A stretch of 64,000 nucleotides of DNA from Janthinobacterium sp051380875 (GTDB lineage: Bacteria > Pseudomonadota > Gammaproteobacteria > Burkholderiales > Burkholderiaceae_D): positions 186,001 through 250,000 of the forward strand of contig NZ_JBNYXW010000006.1 in assembly GCF_051380875.1 (NCBI RefSeq), read 5' to 3'. The position numbers and the translations under genes are program-made. How positions within the stretch are numbered: the first letter of the stretch is position 1; each line of letters opens with the position of its first letter. Under the pieces are notes generated by a model that ran no database searches, was not told where the DNA came from, and saw nothing but the letters and a program-made list of their open reading frames with translations. This document shows, one piece after another, positions 24,223 through 34,045 of this stretch.

Positions 24223-25293
24223 ATGAAAATTGCAATTTTACCCGGCGACGGCATCGGTCCTGAAATCGTCGCGCAAGCCGTCAAGGTGTTGAATGTGCTG
24301 GGCGAATCGTTCGAGCTGGAAAGCGCGCCCGTGGGCGGCGCCGGCTATGCGGCGCATGGCCATCCCTTGCCGGAAGGCACGTTGGCGCTGGCGAAAGCGG
24401 CAGACGCAGTGCTGTTTGGCGCCGTTGGTGATTATCAATACGATAACCTTGAGCGTCAGTTTCGCCCCGAGCAAGCCATTCTGGGCTTGCGCAAGAACCT
24501 GGGCCTGTTCGCCAACCTGCGTCCGGCCATTCTGTATCCGGAACTGGCGGGCGCCTCGACGCTGAAGCCGGAAGTGGTCTCTGGCCTGGATATTTTGATC
24601 ATTCGCGAATTGACGGGTGACATCTACTTTGGCCAGCCGCGCGGCGTGCGCGAGTGCCCGGACGGTCCCTTCAAGGGCCAGCGCGAAGGTTTCGATACCA
24701 TGCGCTATGCGGAAGGCGAAATCCGCCGCATCGCCCACGTGGCCTTCCAGGCGGCGCAAAAGCGCGACAAGCGCCTGACCAGCGTGGACAAGGCGAACGT
24801 GTTGGAAACGTTCCAGTTCTGGAAAGACATCGTCACCGACGTGCACAAGGAATACCCGGATGTTGCGCTCGATCATATGTATGTCGATAACGCGGCCATG
24901 CAACTGGTGCGGGCACCGAAGAAATTCGACGTCATAGTAACGGGCAATATGTTCGGCGACATTTTGTCGGACGCGGCCGCCATGCTGACGGGCTCGATCG
25001 GCATGCTGCCGTCGGCCTCGCTGGACGCCAACAACAAGGGCCTGTACGAGCCATCGCACGGCTCGGCGCCCGATATCGCGGGCAAGGGCATCGCCAATCC
25101 GCTGGCGACGATACTCTCGGCGGCCATGATGCTGCGCTATTCGCTGAACCGCGAAGAGCAGGCGATGCGCATCGAGGGTGCCGTGAAGAAAGTATTGGCG
25201 CAGGGCTTGCGCACGGCCGATATCCACGAAGCGGGCACGACGTTGGTCGGCACCGAGGCGATGGGTGATGCGGTTGTAAAGGCGCTGGGATAA
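24223..25293 (+). CDS. leuB: 3-isopropylmalate dehydrogenase LeuB
   Basis: NAD-dependent oxidative decarboxylation of 3-isopropylmalate, third step of leucine synthesis. 356 aa, full length. It has G-D-G-I-G-P-E at the start, substrate-binding L-R-K-N-L-G-L-F-A-N-L-R-P, D-K-A-N-V-L-E, the D-x-x-x-D metal block (N-M-F-G-D-I-L-S-D-A-A) and G-S-A-P-D-I-A-G-K-G. It lies 45 bases upstream of asd on the same strand. Confidence 0.97.
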   Translation: MKIAILPGDGIGPEIVAQAVKVLNVLGESFELESAPVGGAGYAAHGHPLPEGTLALAKAADAVLFGAVGDYQYDNLERQFRPEQAILGLRKNLGLFANLRPAILYPELAGASTLKPEVVSGLDILIIRELTGDIYFGQPRGVRECPDGPFKGQREGFDTMRYAEGEIRRIAHVAFQAAQKRDKRLTSVDKANVLETFQFWKDIVTDVHKEYPDVALDHMYVDNAAMQLVRAPKKFDVIVTGNMFGDILSDAAAMLTGSIGMLPSASLDANNKGLYEPSHGSAPDIAGKGIANPLATILSAAMMLRYSLNREEQAMRIEGAVKKVLAQGLRTADIHEAGTTLVGTEAMGDAVVKALG

Positions 25294-25338
25294 AATAGTT
25301 CAATGACGGCAGTCGCCGTCTCATCTTGAGGAATGGTA

Positions 25339-26466
25339 ATGAAATTAGTTGGCTTGGTAGGTTGGCGCGGTATGGTCGGTTCGGTCCTGATGCAGCGCAT
25401 GCAGGAAGAGGGCGATTTCGCCCACATCGAACCGGTGTTTTTCACCACCTCGAACACGGGCGGCGCAGCGCCGGCCATGGCAAAGAATGAAACCATTCTG
25501 AAGGATGCCAACAACATTGCCGAACTGTCCAAGTGCGACATCATCATTTCCTGCCAGGGCGGCGACTACACCAGTGCCGTCTTCCCGCAACTGCGCGCTA
25601 GCGGCTGGAACGGCTACTGGATCGATGCGGCCTCGACTTTGCGCATGGAAAAAGACAGCGTCATCGTGCTCGATCCGGTCAACCTGCACGTCATCAAGGA
25701 TGCGCTGGGCAAGGGCGTGAAGAACTATATTGGCGGCAACTGCACCGTATCGTGCATGATGATGGGCCTGGGCGGCCTGTTCCAGCACGACTTGATCGAC
25801 TGGATGACGTCGATGACGTACCAGGCGGCCTCGGGCGGCGGCGCGCAGCACATGCGCGAACTGCTGACGCAGTTTGGCACCATCAACGGCTCCGTCAAGG
25901 CGCTGCTGGACAACCCGGCCTCGGCCATCCTGGAAATCGACCGCCAGGTGCTGGCCACCCAGCACGGCTATTCCCCGGATGAAATCAAGCAGTTTGGCGC
26001 GCCGCTGGCCGGCAACCTGATCCCATGGATCGACAAGGACCTGGGCAACGGCCAGTCGAAGGAAGAGTGGAAGGCCGGCGCGGAAACGAACAAGATCCTC
26101 GGCCGCGGCATCGACTTTGGCAGCAAGGAAATCCCCGTCGACGGCTTGTGCGTGCGTATCGGCGCCATGCGCTGCCATTCGCAGGCCTTGACCATCAAGC
26201 TCAAGAAAGACGTGCCGCTCGATGAAATCAACGACATCATCGCCAGCAACAACGAGTGGGTCAAGCTGGTCCCGAACACGCGCGAAGCATCCGTGCGCGA
26301 CCTGTCGCCAGCGGCCGTCACCGGCAGCCTGACGATTCCCGTGGGCCGCGTACGCAAGATGAGCATGGGCGGCGAGTACCTGTCCGCTTTCACCGTGGGC
26401 GACCAGTTGCTGTGGGGTGCGGCCGAGCCGTTGCGCCGCATGCTGCGGATTTTGCTGGATGCATAA
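25339..26466 (+). CDS. asd: Aspartate-semialdehyde dehydrogenase
   Basis: NADPH-dependent reduction of aspartyl phosphate, the branch point to lysine, threonine, methionine and cell-wall diaminopimelate. 375 aa. N-terminal G-L-V-G-W-R-G-M-V-G-S-V-L-M-Q-R-M is the proteobacterial Asd nucleotide site; catalytic Cys lies in G-G-N-C-T-V-S-C. The ATG at 25339 was preferred to 25333 because GAGGA is then 7 bases upstream and the protein begins M-K like its relatives. A terminator follows. Confidence 0.97.
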   Translation: MKLVGLVGWRGMVGSVLMQRMQEEGDFAHIEPVFFTTSNTGGAAPAMAKNETILKDANNIAELSKCDIIISCQGGDYTSAVFPQLRASGWNGYWIDAASTLRMEKDSVIVLDPVNLHVIKDALGKGVKNYIGGNCTVSCMMMGLGGLFQHDLIDWMTSMTYQAASGGGAQHMRELLTQFGTINGSVKALLDNPASAILEIDRQVLATQHGYSPDEIKQFGAPLAGNLIPWIDKDLGNGQSKEEWKAGAETNKILGRGIDFGSKEIPVDGLCVRIGAMRCHSQALTIKLKKDVPLDEINDIIASNNEWVKLVPNTREASVRDLSPAAVTGSLTIPVGRVRKMSMGGEYLSAFTVGDQLLWGAAEPLRRMLRILLDA

Positions 26467-26501
26467 TCGCAATTAATTCACAATTAGTTGCTAGATAGAA
26501 T

Positions 26502-26532
26502 CAAGCCGGGGTTGTTTTCCCGGCTTTTTTTT
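26502..26532 (+). terminator. Rho-independent terminator after asd
   Basis: AAGCCGGG-gttgtttt-CCCGGCTT stem with a run of eight T at 26525-26532. Confidence 0.93.
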
Positions 26533-26637
26533 CATTTCGAGTCCATCAAGGCGCAACCATGTGGCGCTTGCATAGCTCTGGGCATGATGATATGTTGATA
26601 CCTCTGGAAAAGTAACTGTTTTCCCACGTCAACTAAG

Positions 26638-29175
26638 ATGCCGCCAATTATGCCTGTACACACTCGTCCCCGGGTCGCCTCCCTTGCCATCAAAACACTC
26701 AGCAGCGCTGTCGCCTGCGCAGTGTTATTGTCACCGGCGGCATCCGCAGCCGAACTGGGCAAGATCACGGTACTGTCTGCCGCCGGCCAGCCGCTGCGCG
26801 CCGAGGTTGAATTGTCGGCCATCAAACCGGAGGAAGCGGCTAGCCTGCTGGCCAAGCTGGCGCCGCCAGACGCCTATCGCCAGGCGAACGTGGCATTCAA
26901 TCCCGCGCTCAATGCCCTGACGTTTGCCGTGGAAACCCGCAATGGCAAGCCCTTCATCCGCATCAGTTCGGCGCAGCCGGTGGCCGAACCCCTGGTCGAC
27001 CTGCTGCTGGAACTGAGCAGCAAGAGCGGACGCCAGGTGCGCGAATACGCGTTCGTGCTCGATACGCCCGAAGCGCGCCAGACGCGCGGCGCGCAAGTGA
27101 CGGCGCCAGCCGAACCGGGCCGGGCCGGGCGCAATGCCGAGCCGGCGACAGCGCAAGAGTCGCGCAAGAAGCCGGCCGCCGAATACAAGGTCAAGGCCGG
27201 TGATACTTTGAGCCGCATTGCCAGCGAAATGCGCCCGTCCGGCGTCTCGCTCGACATGATGCTAGTCGCCCTGTACCGTGCCAATCCCGATGCCTTCAAG
27301 GGCGAAAACATGAACCGCATGCAGGCCGGACGCATCCTGGCCGTGCCCGGCGCAGACGCCGTGCGTGCCACCGATGCGGCCGAAGCGAAGGGCGTGGTGA
27401 CGGCGCACGCCATCGATTTCGAGGCCTACCGCAACAAACTGGCGGGCCAGGTGGCCCAGAGCAAGCCGGCCAGGGCGGCGCAAACGACGCAAAGCACGGC
27501 TGGCAAGATTGGCGCCACGAAGGTAGAGGAAAAGCCGACGGCCGTGAGCGAAGCGCAAGACAAGCTGAAACTGTCGAAAGCCGAACCGGTAGCCAAGGCC
27601 CCCGGCAAGAGCGGCGTCGCCAGCGAAGAAGACAAGATTGCCAAGGCCAAGCAGGTGGACGAGGCGGCAGCGCGCGTGAAGGAGCTGGAAAAGAACGTCA
27701 ACGACCTGGAAAAGTTGATGGCGGTCAAGAGCAAGGCCATGGCCGACAAGAGCGCGCCAGCGCCCGCCAAGCCGGCTGACGCCGCTGCCAGCGTGCCGAC
27801 CGAGGCAGAACCGGCCGCACCGAAGACCAAGCCGGTGCCGCTGGTCAGGAAGCCATCGCCGCTAGAGCCGACCATCACCGACAAGATCAGTGACCATCTG
27901 GGCGCCATCGGCATCGGCCTGGCAGCGCTGTTGGCCGCCGTGGCCGCGCTGGTGCTCGCGCGCCGCCGCAAGGCTTCGCCGCCCGCGCATGAGAACGTGG
28001 CGCCTGTCTTCGAGCCGGAAGGGCCGGTAACGCCGCCGGCCAGCTTGGCGCCGGAAGGCCAGCAAGCGGAGGCGAGCAATCATTTGTTCGGAGCGGGCGC
28101 AGCTGCAGCTGGCATCGCTGCCGCAGCGGGCGCCAGCGTGCTCGAAGGCAACGAAACGGATCCGGTCGCCGAAGCCGACGTGTATATTGCCTACGGCCGC
28201 GATGGCCAGGCGGAAGATATCCTCAAGGAAGCCCTGCGCATCCATCCGGAGCGCCATGCGGCGCGCCTGAAGCTGCTGGAAATATATTCGGCGCGCAATG
28301 ATGTGCGCGCCTTCGAAGACCAGGCTGGCGAGCTCTACAGCATGACGCGTGGCCAGGGCGAAGAATGGCCGCAGGCGGCTGCGCTGGGCCTGGCGCTCGA
28401 TCCGGGCAACCCGCTGTATGGCGACACGGAAGGCGACGCTGTCGTCAGCCTGAGCAAGGGCGCGGGCGACGACTTGCGCGGCCAGAGCATGGATTTGCCA
28501 GATGCATCACCGGCGCCGCTGGCCGAGCTTGCGCCAATCGAACCTGCAGCCGTTGCCGTGCGCGATGGCCGCGAGCCGCTCGACTTTGACCTCGACAGCC
28601 TCGATTTCGAGCCCGTCTCGACCAGTGATCCTATCGTCATGCCGGGGCCGGACACCAAGCCGGCGTCCGCTGCGCAGGCGGCGCACGATGCGCACTATGA
28701 CGCCAGCATGGATTTCGGCCTCGACCTCGAACCGCCAGCCGGTCCCGTGAATGGCGTGGGGGCCGGTTTGACGCCGCTGCCTGATCCATTGAGGAATGTC
28801 GACCTGGCCCATTTCGACCTGGATGAGCCCGTGGTGCCAGCCGCTGCGCCGCTAGCGGCCGCCGAACCGTCGATCGACAACTTGTTTGACGAAGCGCAAA
28901 CATCGGCCGTGCCGCCGGAAACCATTCCACCAGCCCAGGAATTCGACCTGTCCGGCATCGATTTCGACCTGAACGATGCCAAGACGGCCAGCGCTGGCGT
29001 GGATGACCCGCTGTCGGCCATCCACATGGAAATGGATACCAAGCTGGACCTGGCGATTGCTTATCAGGACATCGGCGACAAGGAAGGCGCGCGCGAGCTG
29101 ATCGATGAAGTCATCAAGGGCGGCAGCGAAGAGCAAGTGAAGAAAGCAAATACCATGCGTGCCTTGCTCAGCTAG
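26638..29175 (+). CDS. fimV: FimV/HubP-type polar organiser protein
   Basis: An 845-aa inner-membrane protein. It has a signal sequence (about 1-37), the FimV N-terminal domain (E-L-G-K-I-T-V-L-S-A-A-G-Q-P-L-R-A-E-V-E-L), a peptidoglycan-binding LysM (about 181-240; Y-K-V-K-A-G-D-T-L), a coiled coil near 340, one transmembrane helix at about 420-442 and a long acidic cytoplasmic part. The C-terminal FimV TPR-like motif (D-L-A-I-A-Y-Q-D-I-G-D-K-E-G-A-R-E-L) closes it. FimV/HubP proteins organise the cell pole, type IV pili and chemotaxis arrays. The position between asd and truA is the usual one in betaproteobacteria. ATG 26650 is an alternative start. Confidence 0.93.
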   Translation: MPPIMPVHTRPRVASLAIKTLSSAVACAVLLSPAASAAELGKITVLSAAGQPLRAEVELSAIKPEEAASLLAKLAPPDAYRQANVAFNPALNALTFAVETRNGKPFIRISSAQPVAEPLVDLLLELSSKSGRQVREYAFVLDTPEARQTRGAQVTAPAEPGRAGRNAEPATAQESRKKPAAEYKVKAGDTLSRIASEMRPSGVSLDMMLVALYRANPDAFKGENMNRMQAGRILAVPGADAVRATDAAEAKGVVTAHAIDFEAYRNKLAGQVAQSKPARAAQTTQSTAGKIGATKVEEKPTAVSEAQDKLKLSKAEPVAKAPGKSGVASEEDKIAKAKQVDEAAARVKELEKNVNDLEKLMAVKSKAMADKSAPAPAKPADAAASVPTEAEPAAPKTKPVPLVRKPSPLEPTITDKISDHLGAIGIGLAALLAAVAALVLARRRKASPPAHENVAPVFEPEGPVTPPASLAPEGQQAEASNHLFGAGAAAAGIAAAAGASVLEGNETDPVAEADVYIAYGRDGQAEDILKEALRIHPERHAARLKLLEIYSARNDVRAFEDQAGELYSMTRGQGEEWPQAAALGLALDPGNPLYGDTEGDAVVSLSKGAGDDLRGQSMDLPDASPAPLAELAPIEPAAVAVRDGREPLDFDLDSLDFEPVSTSDPIVMPGPDTKPASAAQAAHDAHYDASMDFGLDLEPPAGPVNGVGAGLTPLPDPLRNVDLAHFDLDEPVVPAAAPLAAAEPSIDNLFDEAQTSAVPPETIPPAQEFDLSGIDFDLNDAKTASAGVDDPLSAIHMEMDTKLDLAIAYQDIGDKEGARELIDEVIKGGSEEQVKKANTMRALLS

Positions 29176-29209
29176 GTGTTACCGGAAGGCGGGGCCGCCT
29201 GCGCGCCGG

Positions 29210-29215
29210 TATAAT
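29210..29215 (+). promoter_or_regulatory. TATAAT -10 element 7 bases before truA start
   Basis: A consensus TATAAT ends 6 bases before the truA ATG, so transcription from it would begin at or next to the start codon and give a leaderless mRNA. No good -35 is present. It lies just after the fimV stop. Confidence 0.45.
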
Positions 29216-29221
29216 GCTTCG

Positions 29222-30052
29222 ATGCAAAATATTACGACAGCAACGCCATTGAAGCGTATCGCCCTGGGTCTGCAATACGACGGCACGGCCTGGCATGGTT
29301 ACCAGAAACAGGAAGATGGGCAGACGGTGCAAGACCAGCTGGAAAATGCGCTGGAGCAATTTGCCCGCGTGCGCCTGGCGACCACCTGCGCCGGCCGCAC
29401 GGATACGGGGGTGCATGCGCTGGAGCAAGTCGTGCATTTCGATACGCAGCTGAACCGCGATGTGCACTCCTGGGTGCGCGGCGTGAATGCCTTCTTGCCA
29501 AAGTCGATCGCCGTGCGCTGGGCCAAGGAGCTCGATGGCGATCCGACGGTCAACGATTTCTTCCACGCCCGTTTCAGCGCCCGTGCGCGCACTTATCATT
29601 ATGTGCTGTACAACAACGCCACCCGTTCGCCGCTGGTGGAAGGGCGCGCCGGCTTCTTTTTCCGTCCGCTGGACGTGGAACTGATGCGCCAGGCCGTGGC
29701 GCCGCTGCTGGGTTGGCACGACTTCACGGCCTTTCGCGCCGCGCAATGCCAGGCCAAGTCGCCCGTCAAGCTCATGCATGACATCCAGATCGAGCGGCAT
29801 GGCGATTGCGTCATCTTCACCATCACCGCCAATGCTTTCCTGCACCATATGGTGCGCAACCTGGTTGGCTCGCTCGTGTATATCGGCACGGGGCGCGAAA
29901 AGCCGGACTGGCTGGGACACTTGCTTGAAAGTCGTGATCGCCACGCGGCGGCGCCCACCTTCATGCCAGACGGCCTGTACCTGGCGAAGATCGATTACGA
30001 CCCGAAGTGGAACTTGCCGCAAGACAGCAGCAGCGCGCTGCCCTGGTTCTGA
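29222..30052 (+). CDS. truA: tRNA pseudouridine(38-40) synthase TruA
   Basis: Makes pseudouridine at positions 38-40 of the tRNA anticodon arm. 276 aa. The catalytic Asp lies in C-A-G-R-T-D-T-G-V-H-A, with Y-D-G-T-A-W-H-G-Y-Q near the start and H-H-M-V-R-N-L-V-G near the end. The ATG at 29222 gives the family's usual N-terminus; no ribosome site precedes it, and a TATAAT lies 7 bases upstream. trpF follows after 22 bases. Confidence 0.96.
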   Translation: MQNITTATPLKRIALGLQYDGTAWHGYQKQEDGQTVQDQLENALEQFARVRLATTCAGRTDTGVHALEQVVHFDTQLNRDVHSWVRGVNAFLPKSIAVRWAKELDGDPTVNDFFHARFSARARTYHYVLYNNATRSPLVEGRAGFFFRPLDVELMRQAVAPLLGWHDFTAFRAAQCQAKSPVKLMHDIQIERHGDCVIFTITANAFLHHMVRNLVGSLVYIGTGREKPDWLGHLLESRDRHAAAPTFMPDGLYLAKIDYDPKWNLPQDSSSALPWF

Positions 30053-30074
30053 CGTTTTAACTCAAGGAATACCC

Positions 30075-30758
30075 ATGCCACGCACACGCATCAAAATCTG
30101 CGGCCTGACCCGCGCCGAAGACGTCTCCGCTGTCGTGGCGGCGGGCGCTGACGCCATCGGCTTCGTGTTTTATCCGAAAAGCCCCCGCTACGTCACGCCG
30201 GAACAGGCGGCCAGCCTGATCGCCGCCATGCCGCCCTACGTGACGACGGTGGGCCTGTTCGTCAATGCGTCCGTGGCAGAGGTCAAGGCAACAAAGGCCG
30301 TGGCGCCCTTGTCCCTGCTTCAATTTCATGGCGACGAGACGCCCGAGCACAGTGCCGCGCTCGCTGGCGCCGTGAATACGCCATTTACGCAAGTGTTCCG
30401 CGTCAAACCTGACACCCGCTTTGAAGATTTGCTAGAATACGAACAGCGCTATCGCGCCGCCAGCCCCTTGTTTGCCAGCCTCTTGCTGGATACCTATGTG
30501 GATGCGTATGGCGGTGCAGGAAAGGTATTTGATTGGTCCCTCATTCCAGAAGAACTCGCGCCTCGGGTCGTTTTAAGTGGTGGCTTGAGCGTACACAACG
30601 CGACTGACGCAGTGGTGCGCGTGCGCCCTTACGCCGTCGACATCAGCAGTGGTGTCGAAGCGTCCAAGGGCATCAAGGACGCATCCAGAGTCCGCGCGTT
30701 CATCGCTGCGGTACAGGATGCCGATGCCATCATTGCCAGAGGAAACAACCATGAATGA
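30075..30758 (+). CDS. trpF: Phosphoribosylanthranilate isomerase TrpF
   Basis: Third step of tryptophan synthesis from anthranilate. 227 aa TIM barrel with K-I-C-G-L-T (catalytic Cys), G-F-V-F-Y-P-K-S-P-R-Y-V, L-Q-F-H-G-D-E and L-S-G-G-L, D-I-S-S-G-V-E at the phosphate site. AAGGAA lies 8 bases before the ATG. The stop overlaps the trpB start by 8 bases, so TrpF and TrpB are translationally coupled. As is usual in these bacteria, trpE, G, D and C are elsewhere. Confidence 0.97.
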   Translation: MPRTRIKICGLTRAEDVSAVVAAGADAIGFVFYPKSPRYVTPEQAASLIAAMPPYVTTVGLFVNASVAEVKATKAVAPLSLLQFHGDETPEHSAALAGAVNTPFTQVFRVKPDTRFEDLLEYEQRYRAASPLFASLLLDTYVDAYGGAGKVFDWSLIPEELAPRVVLSGGLSVHNATDAVVRVRPYAVDISSGVEASKGIKDASRVRAFIAAVQDADAIIARGNNHE

Positions 30759-32001
30759 CCACACCACCGCGCCCGGCGCAGCCGCCGCATTGTTCCACGC
30801 CACCGATTACCCTTTTCCTGACCTGCGCGGCCATTTCGGCCCGTACGGCGGCTCGTTTGTTGCCGAAACGCTCACGCATGCGCTGGCCGAACTGAAAGAC
30901 GCCTACGCGCGCTACAGCGTCGACCCGGAATTTTTGGAAGAGTTCCGCTACGAATTGAAACATTTTGTCGGCCGCCCGTCGCCCATCTATCATGCCAAGC
31001 GCTGGTCGCAGATGGCCGGCGGCGCGCAAATCTATTTCAAGCGCGAAGACCTGAACCACACGGGCGCGCACAAGATCAACAACGTGATCGGCCAAGCCCT
31101 GTTGGCCAAGCGCATGGGCAAGCCGCGCATCATCGCCGAGACGGGCGCCGGCCAGCATGGCGTGGCCACGGCCACCATCTGCGCCCGCTTCGGCCTCGAA
31201 TGCGTGGTCTACATGGGCAGCGAAGACGTCAAGCGCCAGGCGCAGAACGTGTACCGCATGAAACTGCTGGGCGCGACCGTCGTGCCAGTCGAATCCGGTT
31301 CCAAGACCCTCAAGGATGCGCTGAACGAAGCCATGCGCGACTGGGTCACGAATATTGAAAACACGTTTTACATCATCGGCACCGTGGCCGGCCCCCATCC
31401 ATATCCGATGATGGTGCGCGACTTCCAGTCCGTCATCGGCGAAGAGTGCCTGGTGCAGATGCCGGAAATGACGGGCCGCCAGCCCGATTACGTAGTCGCC
31501 TGCATCGGCGGCGGCTCGAACGCGATGGGCATCTTTTACCCGTACATCGACCAGAAGGACGTGAAACTGATCGGCGTGGAAGCGGCTGGCGAAGGGCTGG
31601 ACACGGGCAAGCACGCGGCCTCGCTGACGGCCGGTTTGCCGGGCGTGCTGCACGGCAACCGCACCTATCTGCTGCAGGATGAAAATGGCCAGATCATCGA
31701 GACGCACTCTGTCTCGGCCGGCCTCGATTATCCGGGCGTGGGTCCGGAACATGCCTGGTTGAAAGATTCGGGACGCGCGCAATACGTCACGATCACGGAT
31801 GACGAGGCGCTGCAGGCTTTCCATGACTGCTGCCATATCGAAGGCATCATCCCGGCCCTGGAATCGTCGCACGCGCTGGCCTATGCGGCCAAGCTGGCGG
31901 CCACCTTGCCGAAAGACCAGATCGTGCTGGCCAACCTGTCGGGCCGTGGCGACAAGGACATGCATACCGTGGCGGAACGCATGGGATTGAATTTCAGCTG
32001 A
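30751..32001 (+). CDS. trpB: Tryptophan synthase beta subunit
   Basis: Joins indole to serine with PLP. 416 aa. The PLP Lys lies in D-L-N-H-T-G-A-H-K-I-N-N, the glycine-rich phosphate site in C-I-G-G-G-S-N-A-M-G, and E-T-G-A-G-Q-H-G is intact. The start ATG lies inside the end of trpF with AGAGGAAA before it. An imperfect GC-rich hairpin occupies part of the 81-base gap to trpA. Confidence 0.97.
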   Translation: MNDHTTAPGAAAALFHATDYPFPDLRGHFGPYGGSFVAETLTHALAELKDAYARYSVDPEFLEEFRYELKHFVGRPSPIYHAKRWSQMAGGAQIYFKREDLNHTGAHKINNVIGQALLAKRMGKPRIIAETGAGQHGVATATICARFGLECVVYMGSEDVKRQAQNVYRMKLLGATVVPVESGSKTLKDALNEAMRDWVTNIENTFYIIGTVAGPHPYPMMVRDFQSVIGEECLVQMPEMTGRQPDYVVACIGGGSNAMGIFYPYIDQKDVKLIGVEAAGEGLDTGKHAASLTAGLPGVLHGNRTYLLQDENGQIIETHSVSAGLDYPGVGPEHAWLKDSGRAQYVTITDDEALQAFHDCCHIEGIIPALESSHALAYAAKLAATLPKDQIVLANLSGRGDKDMHTVAERMGLNFS

Positions 32002-32082
32002 TCAGCCGTTATTCATTCTTGCAGCTCGGGTGGGCGCACAGCGCGTCGCCCGACATTTCCCCATAGATAAAGAAAGTTTCCC

Positions 32083-32880
32083 ATGTCGCGTATCGCCGCA
32101 ACCTTTGCCAATTTAAAATCCAACAACAAGACCGGCCTGGTCACTTTCATCACCGCTGGCGACCCCGGCCCTGACGCCACTGTGCCGCTGATGCATGCGC
32201 TCGTCGAGGGCGGCGCCGATGTGCTGGAGCTGGGCGTGCCATTTTCCGACCCGATGGCCGAAGGCCCCGTCATCCAGCGCGCCTGCGAACGGGCCCTGAA
32301 ATTCAATGTCGGCATCCACGACGTGTTCGGCTATGTGCGCCAGTTCCGGGAAAGCAACCAGACGACGCCCGTGGTGCTGATGGGCTATGCAAATCCCATC
32401 GAGCGCATCGGCAGCGCCGCTTTTATTGCGGCAGCGCAAGCGGCCGGTGTCGACGGCGCCATCGTCGTCGACTATCCGCCGGAAGAGTGCGAACAATTCG
32501 CTGCCGCTATGCGTGCCGCAGGCCTGGACCTGATCTTCCTGCTGGCGCCCACCTCGACCGAAGAGCGTATCGCGCAAGTGGCCAAGGTCGGTGGCGGCTT
32601 CAGCTATTATGTCTCGCTGAAAGGCGTCACGGGGGCGGGAAACATTGATACAGAACAGGTGGCAGAGCGCCTCGCGGCCATCCGTCAGCATGTAAAATTA
32701 CCCATCGGCGTGGGCTTCGGCATCCGCGATGGCGCCACGGCCAAGGCCGTTGCCAAGGTGGCCGATGCGGTCGTGATCGGCAGCCGCATCATCCAGGAAA
32801 TTGAAAATGCGCCGGAAGGCGGTGCCGTGGACGCCGTGCGCAACTTTACGGCTGGCATCCGCGCCGCACTGGACGCCTGA
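32083..32880 (+). CDS. trpA: Tryptophan synthase alpha subunit
   Basis: Cleaves indole-3-glycerol phosphate to indole, passed to TrpB through a tunnel. 265 aa TIM barrel with catalytic Glu in L-E-L-G-V-P-F-S-D-P-M-A-E-G-P, second acidic residue in I-V-V-D-Y-P-P-E-E, and G-V-G-F-G-I-R at the phosphate site. A gap of 198 bases with no gene separates it from accD and may hold the accD promoter. Confidence 0.97.
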   Translation: MSRIAATFANLKSNNKTGLVTFITAGDPGPDATVPLMHALVEGGADVLELGVPFSDPMAEGPVIQRACERALKFNVGIHDVFGYVRQFRESNQTTPVVLMGYANPIERIGSAAFIAAAQAAGVDGAIVVDYPPEECEQFAAAMRAAGLDLIFLLAPTSTEERIAQVAKVGGGFSYYVSLKGVTGAGNIDTEQVAERLAAIRQHVKLPIGVGFGIRDGATAKAVAKVADAVVIGSRIIQEIENAPEGGAVDAVRNFTAGIRAALDA

Positions 32881-33078
32881 GCAAGCTTGCCGTTTACGCA
32901 ATCTGCGGTGGCGGCAAAGTTCGACAGCCCGGCGATAAACGGCTACACTTCGGCCACTGATTTGCCTGTCATTGTGCAATAGATAAATTTTTTGGTGGCG
33001 CCCTGCGCGTGCGTCACCGTTTACCGTCTGCCGGGGGCGTCTATCGACGCTACCCCTACAAGGGCCCAAGGAGAAAAT

Positions 33079-33951
33079 ATGAGTTGGTTGGAAAAACTGT
33101 TGCCGCCGCGCATACAGCGTTCGGATGCTGCCGCGCGCAAGACCATGCCGGAAGGCCTGTGGGTCAAGTGTCCGTCGTGCGAAGCCGTGCTGTACCGTAC
33201 GGACCTGGAGTCGAATCTGCACGTCTGCCCGAAATGCGACCATCACATGCGCATCCGCGCGCGTGAACGCCTCGACAGCCTGCTCGACGCCGGCGGCCGC
33301 TATGAAATCGGCCAGGAAATTCTGCCTGTCGATACCCTGAAGTTCAAGGATAGCAAGAAATACCCTGACCGCCTGAAGTCCGCCATGGAAGCGACGGGCG
33401 AGACCGATGCAATGATCGTCATGGGTGGCGCCATCATGAGCCTGCCAGTGGTCGTGGCGTGCTTCGAATTCGAATTCATGGGCGGCTCGATGGGCTCGGT
33501 CGTGGGCGAGCGCTTCGTGCGCGGCGCGCAAATCGCGCTGGAACAGAAAGTGCCGTTCATTTGCATCACCGCCACCGGTGGCGCGCGCATGCAGGAAGGC
33601 TTGCTGTCCCTGCTGCAGATGGCGAAAACCACGTCCATGCTGACCAAGTTGGCGGAAAAGAAATTGCCATTCATCAGCGTGCTGACTGACCCGACCATGG
33701 GCGGCGTGTCCGCCTCGTTCGCCTTCATGGGCGACGTGGTGATTGCCGAGCCGAAAGCGCTGATCGGCTTTGCCGGCCCGCGCGTGATTGAAAATACCGT
33801 GCGCGAAAAACTGCCGGAAGGCTTCCAGCGCGCCGAATTCCTCGTCACCAAGGGCGCCGTCGACATGATTGTCGACCGCCGCAAGATGCGCGAAGAAATC
33901 GCCCGCCTGCTGGCACTGCTGCAGAATCAGGCAGTGGAAGTTTTAGCATAA
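33079..33951 (+). CDS. accD: Acetyl-CoA carboxylase carboxyltransferase beta subunit
   Basis: Makes malonyl-CoA with AccA. 290 aa. The N-terminal four-Cys zinc ribbon is complete (C-P-S-C and C-P-K-C, residues about 32-54), and the carboxyltransferase core has A-T-G-G-A-R-M-Q-E-G and D-P-T-M-G-G-V-S-A-S-F. AAGGAGA lies 4 bases before the ATG at 33079; the open frame back to 32992 has no such site. The trpA-accD-folC order is common in betaproteobacteria. Confidence 0.97.
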   Translation: MSWLEKLLPPRIQRSDAAARKTMPEGLWVKCPSCEAVLYRTDLESNLHVCPKCDHHMRIRARERLDSLLDAGGRYEIGQEILPVDTLKFKDSKKYPDRLKSAMEATGETDAMIVMGGAIMSLPVVVACFEFEFMGGSMGSVVGERFVRGAQIALEQKVPFICITATGGARMQEGLLSLLQMAKTTSMLTKLAEKKLPFISVLTDPTMGGVSASFAFMGDVVIAEPKALIGFAGPRVIENTVREKLPEGFQRAEFLVTKGAVDMIVDRRKMREEIARLLALLQNQAVEVLA

Positions 33952-34045
33952 AGTAGTTTGCCGGGCGGCGTCCTGCGGACACGCCCGGTTGCCACGTCAC
34001 ACCGTCTCCGCGCCTGGCGCATCGCATCCCTCAAAGAAGTCTCCC

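Noticed and set aside
32010..32070. GC-rich hairpin between trpB and trpA as a terminator or attenuator
   Set aside because: The stem has several mismatches and no U-run, and no leader peptide is present.
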